Of a stretch of DNA of 64,000 bases, positions 21,211-30,525 are shown in pieces. Numbering within the stretch: position 1 is the stretch's first letter; each line of letters opens with the position of its first letter. The DNA comes from Candidatus Poribacteria bacterium. Its GTDB lineage: Bacteria > Poribacteria > WGA-4E > GCA-2687025. The notes beneath the pieces are model-generated. The model ran no database searches and had not been told where the DNA came from. It was given only the letters and a program-made list of their open reading frames with translations. The stretch is from contig JAPPNK010000012.1 in the NCBI GenBank assembly GCA_028818695.1, positions 124,001 through 188,000 of the forward strand. The letters run 5' to 3'. The position numbers and the translations under genes are program-made.

Positions 21211-23763
21211 ATGAATAACCGCCGAATCTTTCCGCTTCTATGGATCGCCGCGGCGCTTCTCGCCTTCTGCGCATACGGATGCGGAACCAAAACGCGCATC
21301 TCCAAAAAGGCGCGTTCATCGACGGCGCAGATCTTAACCAACAGCCCGACTTTTCCCAAATTTGTCGGAACAGGCTTTGTGGTCGGAGACGGGCTGATTG
21401 CAGTCGATTACCGCCTTGTCAGCAATCTATCGTCTCTTTACACGCGCCTCGCGGGAGACGACCATGTCCATTCTGCTGAATCCATCGCCGCGATAGACGA
21501 TGAGCGCAATCTGGCAATTCTGCGCGTCTCAACGCATGACGCCCCCGCTCTGCCGCTTGGGGAGATCGGCGCGCTTCAAGCAGGCGACCCGCTCTACGCC
21601 GCCGAGATCGGAGAAAAGGGCAAGATCAAGGTCTCAAAGGCGGAGTTCAGCAAGACGCAGACAGGTCCCCGCGGCGAGACGATGATTGAGGCGCCGGCGC
21701 TCCCGTTCGACATCGTCGGCGCGCCCGTCTTCAACAAACAAGGCGAAGCGGTAGGGATCGCGAGCCAAGCCTTTCTTGACGGCGAACTGAAGAGCTATGC
21801 CGTTCCGTCAAGCGCATTGAAGCCGCTGATTGAGAGAGCGATGGGGCGGGGCGTCCGCGCGGAGGAGCCGCCCTTGACCAAGAAGTATACCGCGGTTTCT
21901 CAATGGAATCTTCCAGAGGGGGCTGCCGCTCGGTTCGGGAAAGGATACGCGCGGCGTATCGCCATTTCGCCGGACGGCAAGACGCTTGCCTCTTCCGGCG
22001 GCGCGGGCGTCTGGCTTCATGACGCGGAAACTGGGAAGGAGACTGCGCTGCTGCGGACGGACGCTTATGAAATGCAGTCCGCAGCGTTTTCTCCAGACGG
22101 ACGCTCCATTGCGGCTGTAGGTCATGAGTTATACAACAGCAGCTTGATTTGGATTTGGGACGTTCGCACAGGCAAGAAGCTGCTAACTCTCAAAGACGAT
22201 ACCGCTCGGTACGAGTATAACGACGACCATGTGATCTATTCGCCGGACAGCGCCGTCATCGCCAGTACTGGACATGCCCCTTTTCAACGGTACGTACGGC
22301 TATGGGACGCCCGCACAGGCGCGCTGATCAACAAGCTGAAGTCTAGTGAAAGACGAATGAACGGAAGTGTTACGTCCATGGCGATCGCCTTTAGTCCGGA
22401 CGGAACCATCCTCGCCTCTGGAATGCGAAACAAAGGTATAGAACTATGGGATGTTCAGAAGGCGCAGCTGTTGCATACGCTTAGAGGGCATATTGATCAG
22501 GTCAGGTACATGGAATTTTCGCCGAATGGTCGGACGCTAGTAAGCGTGGGCGGCATTAAGGACAAAACAGTACGTATATGGGATGTTGACGCCAAATCTT
22601 TTCTCTACTCCATTGAGGAAAAGTACATGAGAGTCAATGCCGCCGCGTATTCTCCGAATGGACAGTTCATCGCAACGGGCGGCGGCGAAAAGGTACGGAT
22701 TTGGGACGCTTTCACAGGCAGCCTTCTGCTCAAAATTGAGACAGGGAAGGGCGACGTCATAGACGTCGCCTATTTTCCAGACGGGAATGAACTTGCAAGC
22801 TTAAATACCAACGGCTTGATTCGTATCTGGGATGCCTGGACAGGAATCAAGCTGCGGACGATCCGAGGTTATACGGACGGAAGGTTCCATATGGGCGTCT
22901 ATGCGGTCGCTTATTCACCGGACGGGCGGACGATTGCAAGCGGAGAAGGCAACGCGGTCACAGTATGGGACGCCCGCTCCGGCGCGCTTCTTAGAAAATT
23001 CGTCGACACATCGAGAGTCAATGCGCTCGTATTTTCGCCGGACGGGAAGACGCTCGCCAGCGGCGCATACCGCGCGCTGATTTGGGATATGAAGACAGGC
23101 GCTCTGCTTCATCAACTGAAAGGTCATGAGGCAGAGGTCAATGCGATCGCATATTCGCCGGACGGACAGTACCTTGTCAGCGGCGGCAACGACAAGACAG
23201 CGCGCATATGGGACGCCCGCTCCGGCGCGCGTCTCCATACGCTTAAAGGGCATACGCGCAGGGTCAACGGGGCGGCGTTTTCGCCGGACGGAAAAAATGC
23301 CGCGACCGTCAGCTCAGACTGGACGCTGCGCATCTGGAACGCCCGTACGGGAACGGCGCTCAAAACAATCCAGCCGCAACAGGGTACGTTAAAATGCGTC
23401 GCGTATTCGCCTGATCAAACGATGATCGCAGTCGGAACTGTCGGCCAAGTCGCAGCGCTTTTGGATGCGTCCACAGGCGAGCTTCTCCATACCTATAAAA
23501 TGGAGGAGGCAGAGAATAGGGGGGATTACGGCGGGTTCACTTCCCTAGCGTTCTCTTCTGACGGACAGACTCTCGCCGCCAGCTTCAACCAGACGATTTG
23601 GCTGTGGGACATCGAGACAGGCGAGCTCCAAAATGAGATCAAGGGGCATGGGGGGATTGTTACGGGCGCTGCGTTTTCTTCGGACGGACAGCGGCTCTTG
23701 AGCGGAAGCCTAGACGGCTCCATGCTGCTCTGGGACCTCAACAGCGTTTCAAGCCGCCCTTAA
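21211..23763 (+). CDS. Trypsin-like pseudoprotease fused to WD40 propellers
   Basis: 850 residues. The signal peptide ends near AYGC (Cys24), a possible though weak lipobox. Residues 38-210 match the HtrA/trypsin-2 fold: GTGFVVGDGLIA, then NLAILRV, then GAPVFNKQGEAVGIAS. All three catalytic positions are changed: His to Arg68 (VDYRLVS), Asp to Asn100, Ser to Val169 (DIVGAPVF). It should therefore bind rather than cleave. From about residue 245 to the end are roughly 13 WD40 blades. AGGAG precedes the ATG. Its stop overlaps that of the converging LarA-like gene by three to four bases. The His-Met insert shared by the three upstream WD40 proteins is absent. Confidence 0.85.
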   Translation: MNNRRIFPLLWIAAALLAFCAYGCGTKTRISKKARSSTAQILTNSPTFPKFVGTGFVVGDGLIAVDYRLVSNLSSLYTRLAGDDHVHSAESIAAIDDERNLAILRVSTHDAPALPLGEIGALQAGDPLYAAEIGEKGKIKVSKAEFSKTQTGPRGETMIEAPALPFDIVGAPVFNKQGEAVGIASQAFLDGELKSYAVPSSALKPLIERAMGRGVRAEEPPLTKKYTAVSQWNLPEGAAARFGKGYARRIAISPDGKTLASSGGAGVWLHDAETGKETALLRTDAYEMQSAAFSPDGRSIAAVGHELYNSSLIWIWDVRTGKKLLTLKDDTARYEYNDDHVIYSPDSAVIASTGHAPFQRYVRLWDARTGALINKLKSSERRMNGSVTSMAIAFSPDGTILASGMRNKGIELWDVQKAQLLHTLRGHIDQVRYMEFSPNGRTLVSVGGIKDKTVRIWDVDAKSFLYSIEEKYMRVNAAAYSPNGQFIATGGGEKVRIWDAFTGSLLLKIETGKGDVIDVAYFPDGNELASLNTNGLIRIWDAWTGIKLRTIRGYTDGRFHMGVYAVAYSPDGRTIASGEGNAVTVWDARSGALLRKFVDTSRVNALVFSPDGKTLASGAYRALIWDMKTGALLHQLKGHEAEVNAIAYSPDGQYLVSGGNDKTARIWDARSGARLHTLKGHTRRVNGAAFSPDGKNAATVSSDWTLRIWNARTGTALKTIQPQQGTLKCVAYSPDQTMIAVGTVGQVAALLDASTGELLHTYKMEEAENRGDYGGFTSLAFSSDGQTLAASFNQTIWLWDIETGELQNEIKGHGGIVTGAAFSSDGQRLLSGSLDGSMLLWDLNSVSSRP

Positions 23764-24941
23764 CCCGAACGCCAACCGACGCCCGCATACGGATAAAACG
23801 CGATTCTGGGCGACCTTCCCTTTTTCTCTTTGACAAGCTGAAGAACGCTCTCCCAAGACGCATGATGTTGAACATTCGCAAGAACTTCGTTCACCTCCCG
23901 CGCGCCAATCAGCGGCGAATAAAGATGAAACGACGGCTCCCCGCTCGGCGGAGGCGCAAACGGAGCTCCCCCCGCCTTAAACAGCTGATGGTAACCCGAC
24001 CCCTCCGGCGAATAGGCGACCAGAATGCGCAGCGCGTTCGGATGCGCCTCAAACGCCCAGGTTCCGCGCCATGTGTAGCGCAGGTTTGTGTCGAACGGGT
24101 AGGCGTTGGAGACGACAACGTCCGCCTCCTGCGCCGTTGGAGTTAGAGCGGTTTGATTGACGCATTCTGCCGCCGCCCTGTGCGCCTGGACGACATCGCC
24201 CGCAAAGAGAGCGGCGATCTGCCGTTTTCCGTTCAAAACGGCGTTCACAATCATATCGACGCCGGCGGTCCGCGCGATCCATTCAATTTCTTGGCGCATT
24301 TCGCTGTCCGTCCGCAGATGTTCGCCGCCGCGCAGCCCATGATACGCCTTGATCGTTTCAAACGCGGCGGTTCCCGGCACAAGGCATTTGGCGCCTCCGC
24401 CGTAGCCTGTGCCGCTTCTCGGATACGCCGTCCCGATCAGTATCTTCAGGTCTGCCGACATGACCGCCTCGCTGATGCGTATCGGGACTCCGCGCTCCGA
24501 GACGCCTAAATCTCGGAACTTGCCGGTCAGGTCATGGTTGAGCGTTTCATACCGCCCGACGACGTTATGCCCCAGCTTTTTGACCATCTCAGCGCGCGGC
24601 GCCTGGCGGTGGCATCCTAAGGCGAAGACGAACCGGACAGCGTCTTCGCCCAAACCGGCGGCGCGCAGCTCATCCAGCAGAAGCGGTATGAAGAGCCGCG
24701 TCGGCGTCGGGCGGGTCATGTCCTCCACAACAACCGCGGCGGAACGCGCCGACTTCCGCGCCGCAATCTCGCGCAGGGCGGGCGTTCCGATCGGATTTTG
24801 AAGCGCGGCGCGCATCTGTTCTCGGCTCAACGGCGGACGGGGCGGAGGGGCGCATCTCTCCGCTTGCCAGCTGTCCGGAATCGGCAGCGACGCCTGTTTG
24901 TCGCCGTACCACGCCATCACAGGCATTTTCAGCTGCGCCAT
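23760..24941 (-). CDS. LarA-like nickel-pincer hydroxyacid racemase/epimerase homologue (DUF2088)
   Basis: 393 residues of the LarA superfamily, cytoplasmic enzymes using the nickel-pincer nucleotide cofactor to racemise or epimerise 2-hydroxy acids. Seen: VEDMTRPTPT (cofactor phosphate site), LGCHRQ (first catalytic His), GGGAKCLVPG (the Lys that forms the cofactor thioamide link) and AYHGL (probable Ni-ligand His). The second catalytic His of lactate racemase, in a PH motif just before the GGxK loop, is replaced by Arg here (AYPRSGTGY). The substrate is therefore likely not lactate. It is the last gene of the ileS-led run, 15 bases after the sulfatase. Confidence 0.8.
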   Translation of the reverse strand: MAQLKMPVMAWYGDKQASLPIPDSWQAERCAPPPRPPLSREQMRAALQNPIGTPALREIAARKSARSAAVVVEDMTRPTPTRLFIPLLLDELRAAGLGEDAVRFVFALGCHRQAPRAEMVKKLGHNVVGRYETLNHDLTGKFRDLGVSERGVPIRISEAVMSADLKILIGTAYPRSGTGYGGGAKCLVPGTAAFETIKAYHGLRGGEHLRTDSEMRQEIEWIARTAGVDMIVNAVLNGKRQIAALFAGDVVQAHRAAAECVNQTALTPTAQEADVVVSNAYPFDTNLRYTWRGTWAFEAHPNALRILVAYSPEGSGYHQLFKAGGAPFAPPPSGEPSFHLYSPLIGAREVNEVLANVQHHASWESVLQLVKEKKGRSPRIAFYPYAGVGWRSG

Positions 24942-24956
24942 CCTCCGCCTCCCGTT

Positions 24957-26438
24957 TTAATCCAGCCCAAGCCGCTCATACTGCTCTTCGGGCGCGCTGC
25001 ACTCCTGCATGAGCCGCTTCATATGCGCGGTCATGCGCTCCTCAACCGCCGGATCGTCCAGCGGGCGTTCCTGCTTCGGATCGTTTTCCAGATCGAACAG
25101 AAGCGAGCCGTAGCGGTGGATTCCGCCGCGTCCTCCGCTGCGTATCTTCATCGTTTGGCATCCTTTTGTGAAGGAGAACGGGTCGGCGAGCTCCATATTT
25201 CCGCGCAGCTCATTCACCGAAAAATGCGCCTTCATGCGCGTCGGCATGAGAGTGTAGTCGTAAAGCGGCTGATTGTCTTCGGCGGCGGGTCCGCGCATAT
25301 ACGCATACCGCCCGGCGACGCAGTTCACCTGATGCCCGTGCTGTCCGAAGATTGCCGCTTCGCGCTGCGGCTCGTCCTTGGCGACGACATCGGTCAGCGG
25401 CTTGCCAGTCATGTCCGCGGTCGGCTCTAGGTCGAAAAAGTCCAGCAGCGTCGGACCGAGGTCAATGGATGGCTGAACGAGGCTTTGCCGCCGTTCGCCT
25501 TGAACGCCTGAGCGCGGGTCCCACACAAAGAACGGCGTATGCGCGATCTCCTCATAAAACGGCATCCAGCATTTCGCCCACATGTCATGCTCGCCCAGCA
25601 GGAAGCCGTGGTCAGTCCAGACGACCAGCATCGTGTCGTCCCACATTCCGTGTTCGTCCATCAGATCAAGGATATTGCCGAGTTTCGAGTCGCACATCGT
25701 CAGCAGCGAGGCGTACTCATACCGCATATGTTCAATCTGCTCGCGCGTTTCGGTCACTTTTGAATAAGGCGGCCAATCGTGGAGCGGCCCGTCGTAGTTG
25801 GCGTAATGTTCTGGGTATCGGTCTTTGAAGGAGCGGTGGGCATAAAACGGCTCGTGCGGGTCGAAGGTTTCGATCTGGAGAAACCAGTTGTCTTCGCTTG
25901 CGTTTCGGTTGATGAATTCGACGCCGGCGTCGAAAGTTTTTGCTTGGGAGAAGTCCTGCTCTCTGCGCATGAATTCTCGGTTGATGCGGTCTTGTCGATG
26001 CCATACATTGGTAGCGGCGTTTCGTCCGGCGGCGTCCACTTTCGGCGGATCGGCGACCTGCCCCTTCCACGGATCGCCTTCCTGCCCGCGGAAGAATTCC
26101 CATGTGCTGTACTGGGTGTGATAGGTGGCGCCGCCCGCTTCCCAATAATGGTAATGGTCGCTGATGAGATGGGAGCTGACGCCGTTTTGACGCAGCATGC
26201 GCGGAACCGAGTCGTCGAACGGCTCCAGCGGTCCCCAGCTGCGGTGAAGGAAGTTGGGGCGCCCCGTGTGGAGGTCGCGCCGGGCGGGCATGCAAGGCAT
26301 TGAACAGATGTAGGATCGGTCAAACGCGGCGGAACGCTCGGCAAGCCGCTGAAAATTGGGCGCATGCGTCCAATCGCATCCATACGGCGGCAGCATATGC
26401 CGGTTGAGCGAGTCGAACATGACCATGACCGCTTTCAT
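24957..26438 (-). CDS. Type I sulfatase
   Basis: 493 residues of the alkaline phosphatase/sulfatase fold. MVMFDSLN near the N-terminus carries the first metal-binding Asp. The sulfatase signature CMPAR (Cys49-x-Pro51-x-Arg53) marks Cys49 for conversion to formylglycine by a separate maturase not seen here. VVWTDHGFLLGEHDMW is the second metal-binding block. No signal peptide is visible, so the substrate is likely a small intracellular sulfate ester or the protein leaves by another route. ATG 26438 is chosen over an upstream start because AAGGAGAAC precedes it. It lies 47 bases after the GT39 gene. Confidence 0.88.
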   Translation of the reverse strand: MKAVMVMFDSLNRHMLPPYGCDWTHAPNFQRLAERSAAFDRSYICSMPCMPARRDLHTGRPNFLHRSWGPLEPFDDSVPRMLRQNGVSSHLISDHYHYWEAGGATYHTQYSTWEFFRGQEGDPWKGQVADPPKVDAAGRNAATNVWHRQDRINREFMRREQDFSQAKTFDAGVEFINRNASEDNWFLQIETFDPHEPFYAHRSFKDRYPEHYANYDGPLHDWPPYSKVTETREQIEHMRYEYASLLTMCDSKLGNILDLMDEHGMWDDTMLVVWTDHGFLLGEHDMWAKCWMPFYEEIAHTPFFVWDPRSGVQGERRQSLVQPSIDLGPTLLDFFDLEPTADMTGKPLTDVVAKDEPQREAAIFGQHGHQVNCVAGRYAYMRGPAAEDNQPLYDYTLMPTRMKAHFSVNELRGNMELADPFSFTKGCQTMKIRSGGRGGIHRYGSLLFDLENDPKQERPLDDPAVEERMTAHMKRLMQECSAPEEQYERLGLD

Positions 26439-26485
26439 TCGTTCTCCTTTTCGGTTGAATCGCATTGAAGCGGCGCCATGATCGT

Positions 26486-27859
26486 TTATTTTGGTTTAAA
26501 CTGCAAGCTCTCCTTTGGCGCGCTGTTTAAACAAAACGCCTCAATCGTTCGGTCGGAGGCGCGGGCGTATCCTGGGACTCGGACGATGCGCCGTCCGTTT
26601 GCGTCCAGCCAGCGATGGAACGCCCCTGTCGGATCCACGGAGGATGCCCATTTTGCGTCCCAGATCACATAGGCGCGTTTCGCCCAGTCAGCCGTCTCTG
26701 GGTTTTGAACGCGGTTGAGACCGATTTTAACCCAACGGACGTTCCGTTTCTTTGCATAATAGCCGCCCAATTCTGGGGCGTGGAAATAAATCGCGCTGTT
26801 TGGCTCCGCCCGCTCTGCCGTTTGCTTCAGGGCGGCTCTCCAATCGGGGCGTCCGCCGTTTTCAGCTCCGTAGTAGAGCGCCGTTTGAAACAGCGCCGCC
26901 GCCAGCAGCGCCGCGACAGCGACCCGCGAACGGCGCGAAGCGTATGCCGCCAACAGCAGCGCAAACGGCGTTAAAAAGAAGAGGTAGTAGCCTGCCACAT
27001 TTTGAAAAAGCGACGCTGTTAAAAAAAACATGAACGGAAACGCAAGCGTACACCAGCAAAACAGCCTTGGAACGGACGAAAAGCCGCCGCACAAGCTGAA
27101 CAATAACGCCGCCGCGGTCGGCCATGTCAACCCATGCGCGAAAGTGAGCAGCACATAGAGCGCGCCGCGCGACCACATGTTCCGCCCCCAACCTGACATG
27201 ACGCCTTCGCGCAGGGCTGGTATCGTCAGCGCCGCAAGCCCCGCCAGCGCGATCGGTCCGAAATAAAACAGGCAGAAACGTGGAGCGTCCTGCGGAAGCG
27301 GGAACCGCGCGCGCAGCCGCCAGCGGATGAACGCGTAACCCGCAAAACCGAGCCACAGGACAGACGCCGGCGTATGCGACAGAGAGAGGCTGATCAGCGC
27401 GCCCAGGGCGGCGAGCGTTCTCCATATTCCGCCCTTTTCAAACGCGGCGTAAAACGCCCACGCCGCCAGCAGCGCGAAGAAAAACGCGAAGGCGTAATGG
27501 CGCGCGTTTTGCGACCAGTAGAGGTGCCAAGGCGAGACGGCGACCAGCGCCGAAGCGATCAACCCGACGCGCATGCTGAAGAGGCGCCGCCCCAGCGCCA
27601 GGGTCAATGGAACGGACGCGGCGCCGATGAGCGCAGGGGCAAGGCGCGCCGACCATTCAGACGTTCCGAACAGCTTGAGGCAAAGCGAAACGGCGGCGTA
27701 CGGCAGAGGGTTCAACCTGAGCGGTTTTGGAAACTGCGCGGCGTCTCGGAGCGTGTAGATTTCGTCCGCCCAGAAGCTCCACTCGCCCAGATAAATGAAG
27801 CGGAGGGCGGCGGCGAGCAAAACGATGCCCGCGGCGGCGCGCCGTTCAGCGCGGGACAT
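26486..27859 (-). CDS. GT39/ArnT-like membrane glycosyltransferase
   Basis: 457 residues with about ten to eleven hydrophobic helices. The first periplasmic loop has WADEIYTLRD; the Asp-Glu pair is the catalytic and metal-binding site of the PMT/ArnT (GT-C) superfamily. VSPWHLYWSQNARHYAFAFF is typical of the dolichyl- or undecaprenyl-phosphate-sugar-dependent members. It probably adds a sugar to a lipid or protein on the periplasmic side. The ATG at 27859 lies 14 bases inside the end of the uracil-DNA glycosylase gene, showing coupling; the frame is open further upstream but with no homology. Confidence 0.8.
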   Translation of the reverse strand: MSRAERRAAAGIVLLAAALRFIYLGEWSFWADEIYTLRDAAQFPKPLRLNPLPYAAVSLCLKLFGTSEWSARLAPALIGAASVPLTLALGRRLFSMRVGLIASALVAVSPWHLYWSQNARHYAFAFFFALLAAWAFYAAFEKGGIWRTLAALGALISLSLSHTPASVLWLGFAGYAFIRWRLRARFPLPQDAPRFCLFYFGPIALAGLAALTIPALREGVMSGWGRNMWSRGALYVLLTFAHGLTWPTAAALLFSLCGGFSSVPRLFCWCTLAFPFMFFLTASLFQNVAGYYLFFLTPFALLLAAYASRRSRVAVAALLAAALFQTALYYGAENGGRPDWRAALKQTAERAEPNSAIYFHAPELGGYYAKKRNVRWVKIGLNRVQNPETADWAKRAYVIWDAKWASSVDPTGAFHRWLDANGRRIVRVPGYARASDRTIEAFCLNSAPKESLQFKPK

Positions 27860-28448
27860 CGGCGACGGCGCGGAGCGCTTGATCCAGCAGCGCCGCGTTT
27901 TCAGGCTTGTTGAGCCAGAGACTTGCGCCTGAGCAGTGGGGCAGCGGAGCGAGAACGGCGCTTTTGGGGTCATGCAGCAGCTGTGAAAAGGGGAGCGCCG
28001 AATCGGCCGGCATGAGCCTGCCGACAAACTGCGTCAACGCGCCGGGTCCTAAAAACTCCTTCACCGCCATTCCGCCCAACAAGAGAACGAGACGCGGCTG
28101 AAGCGCCGACAGCTCGGCATGAAGATGCGGGCGGCAGTTGCGTACCTCCTGCCGCGTTGGGACGCGGTCGCCTTTGCCGGATGCGCTTGCGCCGGGGTAG
28201 CACCTCGTCAGCGCGGAGAAGTAGACGTCCGATTCCGCAATGTCGGCGCGTTCAAGCCATGAGCGGAGCCGTTTTCCGCCGGGTCCGCTAAACATCCTGC
28301 CCGTACGTTCATCGGCGCGGCTGGGCGCCTGTCCGATGATCATAACGCGGGCGGAGGCGGAGCCGGCCGCTGTCGGTCGGTTGCCGCCTTCTGGAAAGCA
28401 GAGGCTGCAGGCGCGTATCTCCCGCTGTATCTCGGCGACGGTTCGCAT
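27846..28448 (-). CDS. Uracil-DNA glycosylase, family 4/5 (Fe-S)
   Basis: 200 residues. The uracil-pocket motif is IIGQAPSRADERTGRMFSGP (near residues 37-56). The distal motif is LPHCSGASLW, in place of the usual HPS or HPA segment. CSLC at residues 14-17, plus CYPG near 85 and NCRPH near 103, supply four cysteines spaced as in the 4Fe-4S family 4/5 enzymes. It removes uracil from DNA in base excision repair. The ATG follows the leuA TGA with no spacer. A DNA-repair gene in the middle of a biosynthetic run is probably a transcriptional convenience. Confidence 0.85.
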   Translation of the reverse strand: MRTVAEIQREIRACSLCFPEGGNRPTAAGSASARVMIIGQAPSRADERTGRMFSGPGGKRLRSWLERADIAESDVYFSALTRCYPGASASGKGDRVPTRQEVRNCRPHLHAELSALQPRLVLLLGGMAVKEFLGPGALTQFVGRLMPADSALPFSQLLHDPKSAVLAPLPHCSGASLWLNKPENAALLDQALRAVADVPR

Positions 28449-29987
28449 TCAGACCGATTCTTCATGCGCCGCTTTGTTGATGGCGTCCAGCATTGCCTTC
28501 GCGCTTGCTTCCAACACATCGGGGCTGGCGCCGACGCCAACATAGCTGCTGCCGTTTCGTCGGACGCGCACGGTTACCTCGCCCATCGCGTCCTTTCCGC
28601 CTGTGACGGAGCTGATCGCGTAGCTCTCCAGCTTCATCTTGACGCCTGTGACGCGCTCAATCGCCTTGTAGAGAGCGTCCACCGGCCCGTTGCCAGTTTC
28701 GGAGGCTTCCAGCGTCTCATCTCCCCGCTTGACGCTGATCGTTGTCGTCGGGACAAGGTTCGTCCCGCTCAACGCCTGCATGTAGTTGAAGAGAAAAGTG
28801 GGCGGCGTTGAATGCGTCTCATCCTTCACGATCGCTTCCAGGTCGGCGTCCGTCACCTCTTTTTTCTGATCGGCGACGCGGACGAACCGCTCGTGGACGC
28901 GGACGAACTGCTCCTCAGACAGCTCATAACCAAGCTCTTCAAGGCGGTGGCGCAGCGCGCGGCGTCCGGAGCGCGCCGTCAAGATCAGCTTGCTTTCGCT
29001 GATGCCGACATCCGCCGGGTTCATGATTTCAAACGTCTCCGGATTTTTCAAATACCCGTCCTGATGGATGCCGGAGCTGTGCGCGAAGGCGTTGTCGCCG
29101 ACGATCGGCTTGTTGGGCGGCACCGGCATGTTCATCAACCGGCGCACAACGCGGCTGATCGGCATGATCTCTTTCGTGTTGATGTCGGTATAGATGTCGC
29201 CGAAGTAGTCCTGCCGCGTCCGTATCGCCATGACGCACTCTTCGAGCGAGGCGTTGCCGGCGCGTTCTCCGACGCCGTTGATTGTGCATTCGATCTGCCG
29301 CGCGCCGCGCTGAACCGCCGTGAGCGAGTTGATGGTCGCCATGCCGAGGTCGTCGTGGCAGTGGACGCTCAGCCGCGCTTGGTCGATGTTCGGGACGTTT
29401 TCAAACAGGTACTGTATCAGTTTGCCGAACTGCCGCGGGACGGCGTATCCGACGGTGTCGGGTATGTTGATAACGCTCGCGCCCGCTTCGATGGTCGCCG
29501 TCACGACGTCGCGCAGATAGGCGGGTTCCGTCCGCGTCGCATCCATCGGAGAGAATTCGACCGTTTCGCAGAGCGAGCGCGCCAGAGAGACGGCGTCGAC
29601 CGCGATTTTGAGCGCTTCGTCGCGCGTCTTGCGCAGCTGTGAGCGTATATTCACATCGGAGGTGCCGATGAAAGTATGCAGGCGCGGCTTCTCGGCGCCC
29701 TTGATCGCCTCGGCGCACACTTCAATGTCTTCAGGGACGGCGCGCGCCAGCCCGCAGATTTCAGGTCCGCGTATCTCTTCCGCGATGCGCGCGACCGATT
29801 CAAAATCGCCCGGCGAGGAGCGCGGAAAGCCCGCCTCAATCACGTCGACATTCAACCGCGCCAGACGGCGCGCGATCTCCAGCTTCTCATGGAGGTTCAG
29901 CTTGGCGCCGGGAACCTGCTCGCCGTCGCGCAGCGTTGTGTCGAAAATATGCGTTTTGTTTGGGTCTGCCGTTTTATTCTCCGCCAT
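28449..29987 (-). CDS. leuA: 2-isopropylmalate synthase
   Basis: 512 residues, full length for LeuA, which condenses acetyl-CoA with 2-oxoisovalerate in leucine biosynthesis. The TIM barrel starts [31 protein letters not shown] carries the metal-binding HxH pair and [14 protein letters not shown] follows. The C-terminal regulatory dimer domain (about residues 390-512) includes [19 protein letters not shown] and ends in [18 protein letters not shown], so leucine feedback is likely. ATG 29987 is selected for its AAAGGAG ribosome site. It overlaps the end of the GNAT gene by 14 bases. Citramalate or homocitrate synthase is less likely given the length and NGVGERAGN block. Confidence 0.9.
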   Translation of the reverse strand: MAENKTADPNKTHIFDTTLRDGEQVPGAKLNLHEKLEIARRLARLNVDVIEAGFPRSSPGDFESVARIAEEIRGPEICGLARAVPEDIEVCAEAIKGAEKPRLHTFIGTSDVNIRSQLRKTRDEALKIAVDAVSLARSLCETVEFSPMDATRTEPAYLRDVVTATIEAGASVINIPDTVGYAVPRQFGKLIQYLFENVPNIDQARLSVHCHDDLGMATINSLTAVQRGARQIECTINGVGERAGNASLEECVMAIRTRQDYFGDIYTDINTKEIMPISRVVRRLMNMPVPPNKPIVGDNAFAHSSGIHQDGYLKNPETFEIMNPADVGISESKLILTARSGRRALRHRLEELGYELSEEQFVRVHERFVRVADQKKEVTDADLEAIVKDETHSTPPTFLFNYMQALSGTNLVPTTTISVKRGDETLEASETGNGPVDALYKAIERVTGVKMKLESYAISSVTGGKDAMGEVTVRVRRNGSSYVGVGASPDVLEASAKAMLDAINKAAHEESV

Positions 29988-30525
29988 CGTTTTTCTCCTT
30001 TGCTTGATTGGTTCGTTCATAATCGTCTTTTTTTAAAATGAAACAGGCGACTGTTCCTCGCGCGTCCTCTTCTTCTCCATCCGGCTGGAAGCCGCATTTT
30101 TCGAGAATGCGAATCGACGCAGGGTTGTGAGTGAGACTGCGCGACACGATGATCGGATAGCCGCGTTCCGAAAAGACGCGCGTCAACACAGCGCGCGCCG
30201 CCGCGTATCCGTATCCGCGCCCCCAGAACGGCTTGCCGATCCAGTAGCCGATCTCCGGCTTCCCTTCTCGTCCGCGCTTGTCTAGATCTATTCCGCAGAC
30301 GCCGACGAAAGAATCCTCGGCGATCACGGCGTAGGTGAAAGAGACGCCTTTTTCCCGACGGCTCCGATCGTATCGGACAAACTCTTTGGCGCCGTTTTCA
30401 GGGTAAGGGTGCGGGAGGGTTGTCGTGGCGGCGACGGCGGCGTCGGACGCATACCGCTGTATGAAGGGGGCGTGGCGCATCTCCAACGGTTCGATCCGCA
30501 CTGAAGCCGCTTTCTTTTCAGCCAT
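29974..30525 (-). CDS. GNAT N-acetyltransferase (RimJ/RimL type), copy 1
   Basis: 183 residues. GYWIGKPFWGRGYGYAAARA carries the acetyl-CoA pyrophosphate loop (Q/RxxGxG/A). HNPASIRILEKCGF is the family-typical C-terminal element. It begins with RIEPLEMRHAPFIQRYASD, shared almost word for word with the two genes upstream. Substrate unknown; relatives acetylate ribosomal proteins, other N-termini or small amines. ATG 30525 follows GGAGGAGAG and lies eight bases inside copy 2. Confidence 0.85.
   Translation of the reverse strand: MAEKKAASVRIEPLEMRHAPFIQRYASDAAVAATTTLPHPYPENGAKEFVRYDRSRREKGVSFTYAVIAEDSFVGVCGIDLDKRGREGKPEIGYWIGKPFWGRGYGYAAARAVLTRVFSERGYPIIVSRSLTHNPASIRILEKCGFQPDGEEEDARGTVACFILKKDDYERTNQAKEKNDGGE

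Noticed and set aside
23760-23763. Possible read-through fusion of the WD40 and LarA-like genes
   Set aside because: They are convergent on opposite strands; the stop codons merely overlap.
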